The position numbers and the translations under genes are program-made. Source: HT1-32 sp040219025 (GTDB lineage Bacteria > Pseudomonadota > Alphaproteobacteria > Rhodospirillales > HT1-32). Taken from it: 64,000 nt of DNA. The first letter of the stretch is position 1. Each line of letters begins with the position of its first letter. Of the stretch, positions 26,480-34,897 are shown one piece after another. Below the pieces are notes generated by a model. That model did not search any database. It had not been told where the DNA came from and saw only the letters and a list, made by a program, of their open reading frames with translations. The stretch lies in assembly GCA_040219025.1 (NCBI GenBank), contig JAVJTE010000009.1, positions 124,001-188,000 of the forward strand. The letters run 5' to 3'.

Positions 26480-27103
26480 TCAGAACTTGCGCTGGCTGAT
26501 CACCTCTTTCGGCATCATCGAGAGACGCAGATATTGCGCCAGCAGATGCATGACCGACTGATGAGCGTCTTCGACAACGCCGTAATTATCACCGCTGACA
26601 TGAATATGGGCGTCGGCATATTTGCCGCTCCGCCCGCCGGAGAAGCCGGTCAGCGCGATGGTGGTAACATCGTTTTCGCGGGCATGGGCCAGCGCCCGGA
26701 TGATGTTCTCGGAATCGCCGGAGGACGAAATCGTTATCAGCAGGTCACCCGGTCTGGCCTGTGTCGCAAGCTGATAGACGAAGACATCATCATAGGAAAT
26801 ATCATTGGCGATGGCGGTGAGAATCTCGACATTCGACGACAGCGAGACAACACGCGGTTTCACCGGGGTATCGGTTTGAATGCCCTTGGCGAAATCGCAC
26901 AGCAGATGGTTGGCGATAGAGGCCGAACCGCCGTTGCCGCAGGAAAATATCTGCGCATCGCGTTTCAGGCCGTCACCCAGCAGACGGGCCGCCTTCGACA
27001 GGGCACCCCGGTCAATCGATGCGGTCGCCAGTGCCAGGCGGTTGTAATAGGCATCGGCGTAGGAGCCGATATCGACAAAAGACTTATCCGGAAAACTCAT
27101 CAT
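26480..27103 (-). CDS. SIS-domain sugar isomerase, GmhA-like
   Basis: A 207-residue SIS-domain protein related to sedoheptulose-7-phosphate isomerase (GmhA), which makes D-glycero-D-manno-heptose-7-phosphate. Key elements are SCGNGGSASIANHLLCDFAKG (about residues 54-74), ISSSGDSENIIRAL and the late SGDNYGVVEDAHQSVMH with the conserved Glu/His pair. The start overlaps the stop of a hyi remnant. Neighbouring ELM1-like and sugar-nucleotide genes fit a role in surface glycan supply. Other SIS isomerases cannot be fully excluded. Confidence 0.85.
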   Translation of the reverse strand: MMSFPDKSFVDIGSYADAYYNRLALATASIDRGALSKAARLLGDGLKRDAQIFSCGNGGSASIANHLLCDFAKGIQTDTPVKPRVVSLSSNVEILTAIANDISYDDVFVYQLATQARPGDLLITISSSGDSENIIRALAHARENDVTTIALTGFSGGRSGKYADAHIHVSGDNYGVVEDAHQSVMHLLAQYLRLSMMPKEVISQRKF

Positions 27104-27315
27104 TCAGCCTCTGAAGATTGGACAACCAGCGCGATACCCCAGCGCGACGCCCAACGCAAACCTTCGGGCATTTTTCCGCGCGGGCTGTCTTCGCACCCGA
27201 CCCGGCCAGTATACCCGTCCCGGCCCAGCCGGTCGAACAGATGCGGGCAGCAGATTTCGCCATTGTCCGGCTCGTGCTGTCCCGACAGATCAGCAATCCG
27301 GGCATGGACGATCAT
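27100..27315 (-). pseudogene. Remnant of hydroxypyruvate isomerase (hyi C-terminus)
   Basis: This 71-residue frame matches only the last part of hydroxypyruvate isomerase-like TIM barrels: HARIADLSGQHEPDNGEI, then PHLFDRLGRDGYTGRVGCE and SPRG. The intact family is about 260 residues; everything upstream is missing and the ELM1-like gene lies there instead. Usually conserved positions are altered (GRHEP is GQHEP, GYDGWVGCEY is GYTGRVGCED), in keeping with decay. Its stop still overlaps the gmhA-like start (ATGA), so it may persist through translational coupling. It could also be a short functional gene. Confidence 0.65.
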
Positions 27316-27335
27316 ATTTTCCCGGGCATTTTTGC

Positions 27336-28304
27336 TCAGCCGTCGTCTCTCAGATCCAGTAACTGCCTTGCCCGACCGGCAATTCGCGCGGCCTCGTCCA
27401 GCGGTGCGGCCTGCCAGTCCGTCCACTCGTCGCTGAACGGGCGGGCTGATCCCCGGGCGCAGAGATCACGATGCAGCGCCTCATGCTTCTCGATGGCGAA
27501 ACCCGGCGGGCTGAAGATCCAGACCGGCACCCCCGGTGCACAGGCCTCGCAGACCATGGAGACGGAATCACCGGTCACAACGATGCCATCGGCCAGCGCC
27601 AGAAGCCCGCGATAGGGGTTCGGGCCGGGATCGTCATAGCGATAGAGATAGCTCGCCGGCGGCAGTTCGGCACTGAACGCATCGATTGACGCCCCTGTCC
27701 GCCGGCTGGTGCTGACCAGCAGGCTGCCGCCCACAGTATCTGCCAGCGCGGCAACAGATTTTGCCAGTCTCGCCGCCAGCGACGGCGGGAAGGGCTTGCG
27801 CTTCGTCGCCCCGCCCACCAGCACCGCAATCCAGGGGCGTGGCATGCCCTCAAACCTGTCGATCCATTCCTGTCCGGCAGCTTTCAGATCATCCGCATTG
27901 AGGCGATGGGGCGCACCGGTAACCGGCAGAATGTTCTCCGCAGCCGGTGGATTGTCATGGGACGGAATGGCCACCAGATCAAACCCGGACAGGCTGCCGC
28001 CCGGATCCATGATCTGTACCAGCCGCGTCGAGGGGGACTGTTTCCTGATATAGCGCGCGACAGCCGCAGCGCGACGGCCCGCGGCGATCACCATATCCGG
28101 CCAGGGTGGCTCAATTATCGCCTTCGAGGCAGCCGTCAGCGCCCGCAGAGAAGCACCAAAATTCGGCAGACGGGCGAAGCTGTTGTAATCGAGAGGCTTT
28201 TCGACAAAAGCCAGACCCAGCTTGTCCGCAACCCCCAGGGCCTGATTGGCGGTCCCCGCCCGGGGGTCAACCAGAACCCAGATCAGTGGCTCTGCCCCGG
28301 TCAT
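27336..28304 (-). CDS. ELM1/DUF1022-family glycosyltransferase-like protein
   Basis: A 322-residue protein of the mitochondrial fission ELM1-like (DUF1022) family, whose fold resembles GT-B glycosyltransferases. It begins WVLVDPRAGTANQALGVADKLG and has family-typical PDMVIAAGRRAA and late TGDSVSMVCEAC and VPVWIF. The ATG at 28304 starts five bases after the upstream hydratase-like gene. Bacterial members have no proven role; linkage to a GmhA-like gene suggests a surface-sugar task. Confidence 0.85.
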   Translation of the reverse strand: MTGAEPLIWVLVDPRAGTANQALGVADKLGLAFVEKPLDYNSFARLPNFGASLRALTAASKAIIEPPWPDMVIAAGRRAAAVARYIRKQSPSTRLVQIMDPGGSLSGFDLVAIPSHDNPPAAENILPVTGAPHRLNADDLKAAGQEWIDRFEGMPRPWIAVLVGGATKRKPFPPSLAARLAKSVAALADTVGGSLLVSTSRRTGASIDAFSAELPPASYLYRYDDPGPNPYRGLLALADGIVVTGDSVSMVCEACAPGVPVWIFSPPGFAIEKHEALHRDLCARGSARPFSDEWTDWQAAPLDEAARIAGRARQLLDLRDDG

Positions 28305-28308
28305 CCCG

Positions 28309-29088
28309 TCAGCAGCCGGTGAATTCCGGCTTACGCTTTTCCAGAAACGCCCGGTAGCCTTCCCGGAAATCATCTGAGTCAAAGCAGGCGTAAGTCGCCG
28401 TATGATCTGCTGCCGTCATGATGTCTCCAGACGCCAGCCGGTTCACCAGCGCCTTGTGCCGGCTGTTGGACAGGGGGGCATTGCGGGACATGGAGACCGC
28501 AGATTTCATCGCTGCCTCCTGCACATCACTGTCCGGCACGACACGGGTTACAAGATGGTTCAGCCGGGCCTCTGCCGCGTCGAACACCCGTGCCTCCAGC
28601 AGGATTTCCTTCGCCACTACCGGGCCTGTCACCTGCACCAGCACCTCCATGAACATCAGCGGCATGGTGATCCCGAGCTTGCTGACCGGTGCGCCGAACA
28701 TCGAACTTTCACCGCAGATCCGGACATCACAGAGGGCCGCAATTTCCATACCCCCGCCAATGCAGTTGCCATTGATTGCAGCCACCACCGGCTTCGGACA
28801 GTCGCGGATCGCACAGATCGTTTCAAACATGGTCGCGCCATAGGCCTCGGCATCCGCAGCCGTCTTGTAGGCGGTCTCGAATTCACTGATATCGGCACCG
28901 ACACCGAAATGATCGCCGGCCCCGGTCAGCACAACGGCCCGGATGCTGTCATCCGCGGCAATTTCAGCAAACCGCGCGGTCAGCCCAAGCCACATCGGCC
29001 GGTTCAGGGCATTGCGTTTCTCCGGACGGTTCAGCGTCACCGTGGCAACGGCAGCATCGCGGCTGATCAGTATGGCATCTGCGGTCAT
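28309..29088 (-). CDS. Enoyl-CoA hydratase/isomerase-family protein, one catalytic Glu missing
   Basis: A 259-residue crotonase-fold protein; the ATG at 29088 gives the standard N-terminus. Oxyanion-hole strands are GAGDHFGVGADISEF (about residue 56) and NGNCIGGGMEIAALCDVRI (about residue 107). Of the two hydratase glutamates the second is kept (E161 in AKEILL), but the first, normally in FGxPE, is V135 (FGAPVSKLG). The protein may therefore be an isomerase, thioesterase or decarboxylase-like member. It precedes the ELM1-like gene by four bases. Confidence 0.88.
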   Translation of the reverse strand: MTADAILISRDAAVATVTLNRPEKRNALNRPMWLGLTARFAEIAADDSIRAVVLTGAGDHFGVGADISEFETAYKTAADAEAYGATMFETICAIRDCPKPVVAAINGNCIGGGMEIAALCDVRICGESSMFGAPVSKLGITMPLMFMEVLVQVTGPVVAKEILLEARVFDAAEARLNHLVTRVVPDSDVQEAAMKSAVSMSRNAPLSNSRHKALVNRLASGDIMTAADHTATYACFDSDDFREGYRAFLEKRKPEFTGC

Positions 29089-29161
29089 GTCATTTCCGTG
29101 TTCTGGGTATCCTGCGGCATAGTTTGTTTCCCGGTTGCAGATCGACAAAAAAGTCCGGCAC

Positions 29162-31153
29162 CTAATCGGCAAATTTGCCGAGTCCGTTTCGCAGATCATC
29201 CAGCCAGGGCTCGTACTTGCGCCAGCGCTGGACCGCCGTGCGGTTGATGGGCTGGCGAACCTGCCAGGCGCTGGCTGTCTGGACCAGGCGTTCTGTCTTG
29301 TGGAAATTCAGGCAGGCGTCATCCCATTCCAGATCAAGAAAATCGATGATCTCGCGGGTGACCGCTTCCTGATTATCCACCAGTTCCTCGTACTGAACTT
29401 CAAGCACCGGTATCGAGAGGGTTTTCAGCCAGTAGGCCATCAGCCGCTCATATTCCCGGTAATAGGCTGCCAGATCCCTGATGTCATAGCTGAAATACTG
29501 GCTTTCCCGGAAATTCTGGAAATAGCAGCTCAGGCAGGAGTCCATCGGGTGCCGCCGGGTGTGGATGACCCGGGCACCGGGCAGGATGGTCTGGATGAAC
29601 CCGAGATTGATGAAATTCGCCGGCATCTTGTCGACCACCCGGGCCGCATCCGGTGCCAGCTTTGTGATGGCATCGAGGTAGCTTTGCCCCATTGCCGCAG
29701 CCTCGGATTCCGTAACCCGCGCCGCGCATTCCGGATAGTTCATCTGCCCCCGCCATTTATCGGACAGGGCGACCGACAGGCGCGAGATATCCTTCAGTTC
29801 ACCCGCACCATGGGCCTTCGGGTGACTGGCGATGATCTGCTCCACCAGCGTGGTGCCGCTGCGCGGCATGCCGCACACGAAAACCGGCTTGTCGCTGACA
29901 TTACCCCAGCCTTTACGCTGGCGCAGGAACCCGACCGAATAAGTACCCATATTGCGGCTGATATAGGCGGTGTGGTTGACCGGGTTGAAGACCTTGCCGG
30001 ACGATTTCAGCTGCTCTTTCTTGGCATCATTTGCCCGCCGATATGCCGCAAATGAGCCCTCATGATCGCCAAGCCGCTGCAGAATTTCGCCAAGACCGAA
30101 ATTATGCATGACCTTCTCGTCCAGTGTCCCCTTCGACCGGGATATTGCTTCTTCAAACTGCTGACGCAGGTTCTCCTGATCCCGTGACTTGCCATACAGC
30201 GCCAGCTGATACAGCGCCTGCAGGTAATAGGGCCGTACCTTGAGCACATCCTCATACTGGGTGCAGGCCTCCTCAAAGCGGCCCAACTGGCCGAGCGCAG
30301 TCCCCCGATTCAGCAGGGAGTCGGTATGATCCGGCCGCAGTTCGATGGCCTTCTCGAAAGCCGGCACCGCTGCCGCCACATCACCCTGCACCTGCAACGC
30401 AACACCGAGGCTGTTGAAATATTCCGGGCGGTCCGGTGCCAGTTCCGTCGCCCGCTGATAAGCCGCAGCCGCCAGCACAGGCTGGTCGCGACGCATTTCG
30501 CAGATGCCAAGCCCGTTCCAGAACTCCGAATTGTCCGGTTCCAGCGCCAGCGCCCGGCAATAATGACTGCGGGCATGCAACAGCCGCCCCCGGCGGCGCT
30601 CCACGTCGCCGAAAAGGGCATAGCCGGACGCCATTCCCGGATCAGCAGACACAGCCTTGCGGAGGACCGAAACCGCGTCGTCAACCTTGCCTGCCTGCAC
30701 CAGCCCGACCACCATATTGCGCACGGCACCGGGATGGGCGGGCTCAATCTTCAGGGCGCGGCGAAAGGCCGACAATGCACCGGCCTTGTCACCGACCTCG
30801 TTCAGTGCAGCACCCAGATTACTGATCGATGTGACATCCCGTGGTCGCAATTCGATCGCCCGACGCAGGCTGGTGACCGCCTCGGGAAATTTCTTGGACC
30901 GATAGGCTGCCAGCCCCTTGAGGGCGTGCGCGGCCCCTTCATCAGGGTGATCCGCGATCAGCTTGTCAGCGATCTGCTCTGCCTGATCAGCCTGACCGGC
31001 ATCAAGGCGCCCCCTGCCGGTTTCCAGCATCTTCTCAGGCGACAGGCCTGCGATTTCCTTGAGAACCGGCGTTGATACCGAGGACTTCTTCGCAGCAGAT
31101 GCGGCGGCAGTTTTTCGTGGCTTACGGGCCCTGGATTTTCGTGCTGTGCTCAT
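29162..31153 (-). CDS. TPR-repeat sulfotransferase (1)
   Basis: A 663-residue two-part protein. Residues 1-25 are Lys/Arg/Ala-rich and histone-like. About eight TPR units follow (roughly residues 40-375), with repeats such as AIELRPDHTDSLLNRG. The C-terminal sulfotransferase domain opens VFVCGMPRSGTTLVEQII (about residues 424-440), the PAPS 5'-phosphosulfate loop, and later has VIHTRRHPMDSCLSCYF, the 3'-phosphate region. No signal peptide or membrane helix is visible. TPRs probably bind the protein to be sulfated. Its promoter region is shared with the divergent importer gene at 31253. Confidence 0.92.
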   Translation of the reverse strand: MSTARKSRARKPRKTAAASAAKKSSVSTPVLKEIAGLSPEKMLETGRGRLDAGQADQAEQIADKLIADHPDEGAAHALKGLAAYRSKKFPEAVTSLRRAIELRPRDVTSISNLGAALNEVGDKAGALSAFRRALKIEPAHPGAVRNMVVGLVQAGKVDDAVSVLRKAVSADPGMASGYALFGDVERRRGRLLHARSHYCRALALEPDNSEFWNGLGICEMRRDQPVLAAAAYQRATELAPDRPEYFNSLGVALQVQGDVAAAVPAFEKAIELRPDHTDSLLNRGTALGQLGRFEEACTQYEDVLKVRPYYLQALYQLALYGKSRDQENLRQQFEEAISRSKGTLDEKVMHNFGLGEILQRLGDHEGSFAAYRRANDAKKEQLKSSGKVFNPVNHTAYISRNMGTYSVGFLRQRKGWGNVSDKPVFVCGMPRSGTTLVEQIIASHPKAHGAGELKDISRLSVALSDKWRGQMNYPECAARVTESEAAAMGQSYLDAITKLAPDAARVVDKMPANFINLGFIQTILPGARVIHTRRHPMDSCLSCYFQNFRESQYFSYDIRDLAAYYREYERLMAYWLKTLSIPVLEVQYEELVDNQEAVTREIIDFLDLEWDDACLNFHKTERLVQTASAWQVRQPINRTAVQRWRKYEPWLDDLRNGLGKFAD

Positions 31154-31252
31154 GAACCCAGACTACAGGAGGAAAAGACCACGGAAAACCATTGTAGGGA
31201 ATGGCGCAACCACTACACTTTCCCCGGAGCAATTTTGCAAGATCGGGAGCAT

Positions 31253-32926
31253 ATGACGATGGCACGAACCTGCCTGAAGGTCTGTATTGCGGCGCTCTGC
31301 TGCGCCCTGACATTTGCCACCGGCGCACTTGCCCGCGACAGCCTGACCATCGGTATCTCGCAGTTTCCGTCGACATTCCACCCGGCCATCGATTCGATGA
31401 TGGCAAAAACCTACATCCTGTCGATGGCCCGCCGGCCGATCACCACAACGGATGCCGACTGGAATCTTGTCTGTGTATTATGTACCGAGCTGCCGACAAT
31501 CGAAAACGGACTGGCCCGGCCGGAGAAAACAGCGGACGGGAAAGACGGAGTCGCGATCACCTACAGGCTGCGCGATGATATCCGTTGGGGCGACGGCACC
31601 CCTGTCACGACAAAGGATGTCCTGTTCACCTGGGAGGTTGGCCGTCACCCTAAAAGCGGTGTCGGCAATGCGGAGGCCTATCGCCGTATTCTCAGCATCG
31701 ACATTCATGACGATTACAGCTTCACCCTGCATAACGAGAAGCTGGAATTTGAATATAACAATGTGAACCAGTTCTACCTGCTGCCCGAACATCTGGAGCG
31801 AAAGGTATTCGAGGCCAGCCCGGTCGATTACAGGAACACCACCCTGTTTCAGACCGACACAACCAATCCCGGCCTCTATTTTGGCCCCTACCGGATATCT
31901 GCCGTGCAACCGGGAACCAGCGTGGAGCTGACAGAAAACCCGACCTGGTATGGCACCAAACCGAAATTCGGCAAGATCATCGTGAAGGCCATCGGCAACA
32001 CCGCCGCGATGGAGGCAAACCTGCTGTCCGGGTCAATCGACATGATTGCCGGAGAGCTCGGCATTACCATCGATCAGGCCATCGCCTTCGAACAGCGTCA
32101 TCGCAACCGGTTTGACGTGATCTACAAGCCGGGACTGGTTTACGAACATATCGACCTCAATCTCGACAATCCGATTCTTCAGGATGTCCGGGTTCGCCGC
32201 GCCCTGCTGCGCGCACTGGACCGCAAGACACTGAGTGACCAGCTGTTTGGTGGCAAACAGCCGCCGGCGGAAACCAGCATCAACCCGCTGGACTGGATCT
32301 ATACGGACGACCTGCCGGACAACAGCTACAACCCGGATGCTGCCATCGCCCTGCTTGTCGAGGCCGGGTGGACCGATATGCGCAATGGCATTCGCCATAA
32401 TGCGGCCGGCGAGCCGTTGCGTTTCGAAATCATGACCACCGCCGGCAACCGCACCCGGGAACTGGTCCAGCAGGTTCTGCAAAGCCAGTGGAAGGCCGTT
32501 GGCATTGATGTTCGGATCCGTAACCAGCCGGCCCGTGTCTTTTTTGGCCAGACTGTCACCCGGCGGGAATTCACCGCCATGGCCATGTTCGCCTGGATAT
32601 CCGCGCCGGAAAGTGTTCCCCGTACCACCCTGCATTCCACCTATATCCCGACCGCAGAGAACAACTATGCCGGGCAGAACTATACCGGCTATGTCAGCCC
32701 CGGGATCGACCGGCTTATCGATGAGGTGGAAGTCGAGCTTGACCGCGACAAACGCAAGCTGTTGTGGGACAGAATTCAGCAGATTTACGCCACAGACCTG
32801 CCTGCCCTGCCGCTCTATTTCCGGGCGGACGCTTTCATCCTGCCGAAATGGCTGAAAGGTGTTCGCCCGACCGGGCATCAGTATCCGTCATCGCTGGAGA
32901 TCGAAACCTGGCATGCGGCTGATTAA
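31253..32926 (+). CDS. Periplasmic substrate-binding protein of second dipeptide-type importer
   Basis: A 557-residue family 5 solute-binding protein. The ATG at 31253 follows a GGGAG site; the signal peptide is cysteine-rich (MTMARTCLKVCIAALCCALT..., likely cut after A27). The mature start DSLTIGISQFPSTFHP and the signature ITYRLRDDIRWGDGTPVTTKDVLF are typical, the latter near residues 100-123. It differs clearly from the other importer's binding protein at 17391. The matching ATPase and permeases lie beyond a TPR-sulfotransferase gene. Confidence 0.92.
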   Translation: MTMARTCLKVCIAALCCALTFATGALARDSLTIGISQFPSTFHPAIDSMMAKTYILSMARRPITTTDADWNLVCVLCTELPTIENGLARPEKTADGKDGVAITYRLRDDIRWGDGTPVTTKDVLFTWEVGRHPKSGVGNAEAYRRILSIDIHDDYSFTLHNEKLEFEYNNVNQFYLLPEHLERKVFEASPVDYRNTTLFQTDTTNPGLYFGPYRISAVQPGTSVELTENPTWYGTKPKFGKIIVKAIGNTAAMEANLLSGSIDMIAGELGITIDQAIAFEQRHRNRFDVIYKPGLVYEHIDLNLDNPILQDVRVRRALLRALDRKTLSDQLFGGKQPPAETSINPLDWIYTDDLPDNSYNPDAAIALLVEAGWTDMRNGIRHNAAGEPLRFEIMTTAGNRTRELVQQVLQSQWKAVGIDVRIRNQPARVFFGQTVTRREFTAMAMFAWISAPESVPRTTLHSTYIPTAENNYAGQNYTGYVSPGIDRLIDEVEVELDRDKRKLLWDRIQQIYATDLPALPLYFRADAFILPKWLKGVRPTGHQYPSSLEIETWHAAD

Positions 32927-32944
32927 TCAGGGTATGGACTGAAC

Positions 32945-34897
32945 ATGGCTTCACCGACGACCACCGCCTCGCTGCTGGATGAGGGCATGCGCCTGCATCA
33001 GGCCGGGCATTTCGGGGATGCGGAGCTGGCTTATCTGCATCTGCTCAGGGCTGAACCCGACCATTCACAGGCGCTTAACCTGCTGGGCGTGCTCTATCTC
33101 ACCGGCGAGCGACCGAAAGATGCCGTCAAGTGGCTGGGGCGAAGGCTGAAACGCGCACCGGATGACGATCTCGCGCGGCTCAATCTCGGCAAGGCTCTGC
33201 TCGCCTCCGGTGACGCCTTCAAGGCAGCCCAGACCTTGCGGCCGCTCTGTGACGCGAACCCGCATCATGTTGATGCGGTCGTCTGTCTGGCGCGTGCAGA
33301 ACAAAAGCGCGGCAGGATGGCCGATGCGGAAACCTTGCTGAAGGAACTTGCCGAACTGGTCCCGGACAATCCCACTGTAGTGACCGAACTGGCGAACCAT
33401 CACATAGCTACCGGCGAGCCAGCCGTCGCTGAAAAACTGTTCCGACAAATTCTCGGACTTCAGCCTGAAGATATTAACAACCACTGCAATCTGGCGGCGA
33501 CGCTTCAGAGTATGCATCACACCGGTGAGGCTGCAGAAGTTCTGGGCCAGGCACTGGCACTGGATCCGGAGAATTATCGGACCCGTTTTCTGCTCGCCAT
33601 GAATACCGGACTGAAGGGCGAGTTTGCATCCGCCGCGACCGAGATGGCGGCGCTGGTTGCAGAACGACCTGACAACATCCCTGCGCAGGTACATCTTGCA
33701 GAAATACTGAGTCTGGACAGCCGCAGCGAGGAAGCCGGGGCGCATCTTGCGGCGCTGATAGACAGTGGCGTCGATGATCCGGATATCTGGCATATGTACG
33801 GCGTGGTCTGCCTGCAACTCGGCCTGACCAAAAAAGCAGTTTCGGCGCACCGGCGCTCACTCCGTCTCAACCCCGAATTCGCTACGGGATGGCGTCATCT
33901 GGCGGCACTCAAGACCTTTACCGACCGCGACCCCGACCTGACCAGAATGCTGGAAATTTCAAAACGCCGGACACTCACCAGTGGCAGCCAGATGCATCTC
34001 GACTTTGCCATCGCCAAGGCATTCGATGACCTCCGCAGACCGGCCCGCGCGTTCGCATATCTTGGCAGTGCCAACAAGGCGAACCGGGCAACCTTCTACT
34101 TTGACATCGACGCCCATGAAGACCTCGTCGACAGACTGATCGCGGCTACTGCTGATCCTGTTCCTCCGCCATCTGCCACGGTCGCGGGGCCCATTTTCAT
34201 TGTTGGCATGCCCCGCTCCGGCACAACGCTTGCCGAGCAAATTCTGGCCAGCCATCCCGAGGTGGCGGCAGGTGGCGAACTGATGGTCCTCCGCAATGCT
34301 GTGACAGAGGCCGCGCCGGATTATCCGGAAAGCCTGGCTCCGGATCAGGCAGAAAGGATTGCCCGCATCTACAAGGAGCAGACCCGACGGTATTACGGCG
34401 GCGCTGACTGGCTGACCGACAAGCTGCCGGAAAATTCATTGCGCTGCGGTCTGATCGCGCAGGCTTTCCCGACAGCGCGGATCATCCATTGCAACCGGGA
34501 CCCGCTGGATATCGGCCTGTCCTGTTACCAGCGGCTGTTCACCGGCCTGCAACCCTTTGCCTATGATCTGGAAGAACTGGGTCGCTATCTGGTGGCCCAT
34601 AACAGACTGATGGCGCACTGGCAAAAGGTCTTGCCCGGGCGCTTCGCCGATTTCGACTATCAGTCCGTCATCGACGATCAGGAAGGCGAGACCCGTCGTC
34701 TGCTCGCCTTTGCCGGTCTGGACTGGCATGACGACTGCCTTGCCTTCCACAGGAACAGCCGTGCCGTTCGTACTGCCAGTGCGACACAGGTCCGCCAGCC
34801 GATCTACCGCTCCTCCCTGCAACGGTGGAAGCCCTATGAGGCGCACCTGGAGCCGATGATCGCCATCCTGCGGACAGCCGGACAGCTGGATGACTGA
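32945..34897 (+). CDS. TPR-repeat sulfotransferase (2), inside importer operon
   Basis: A 650-residue paralogue of the protein at 29162. TPR units fill roughly residues 5-330, and the sulfotransferase domain starts at IFIVGMPRSGTTLAEQIL (about residues 416-433), with IIHCNRDPLDIGLSCYQ as the 3'-phosphate region. It is 18 bases after the binding-protein gene and overlaps the importer ATPase by eight bases, so it is embedded in the operon. No secretion signal. Target unknown; the TPRs point to a protein or peptide substrate. Confidence 0.92.
   Translation: MASPTTTASLLDEGMRLHQAGHFGDAELAYLHLLRAEPDHSQALNLLGVLYLTGERPKDAVKWLGRRLKRAPDDDLARLNLGKALLASGDAFKAAQTLRPLCDANPHHVDAVVCLARAEQKRGRMADAETLLKELAELVPDNPTVVTELANHHIATGEPAVAEKLFRQILGLQPEDINNHCNLAATLQSMHHTGEAAEVLGQALALDPENYRTRFLLAMNTGLKGEFASAATEMAALVAERPDNIPAQVHLAEILSLDSRSEEAGAHLAALIDSGVDDPDIWHMYGVVCLQLGLTKKAVSAHRRSLRLNPEFATGWRHLAALKTFTDRDPDLTRMLEISKRRTLTSGSQMHLDFAIAKAFDDLRRPARAFAYLGSANKANRATFYFDIDAHEDLVDRLIAATADPVPPPSATVAGPIFIVGMPRSGTTLAEQILASHPEVAAGGELMVLRNAVTEAAPDYPESLAPDQAERIARIYKEQTRRYYGGADWLTDKLPENSLRCGLIAQAFPTARIIHCNRDPLDIGLSCYQRLFTGLQPFAYDLEELGRYLVAHNRLMAHWQKVLPGRFADFDYQSVIDDQEGETRRLLAFAGLDWHDDCLAFHRNSRAVRTASATQVRQPIYRSSLQRWKPYEAHLEPMIAILRTAGQLDD

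Noticed and set aside
27100..27426. Frame upstream of the hyi remnant as a longer gene
   Set aside because: Residues before about 27330 overlap the end of the ELM1-like gene in another frame and show no isomerase similarity.
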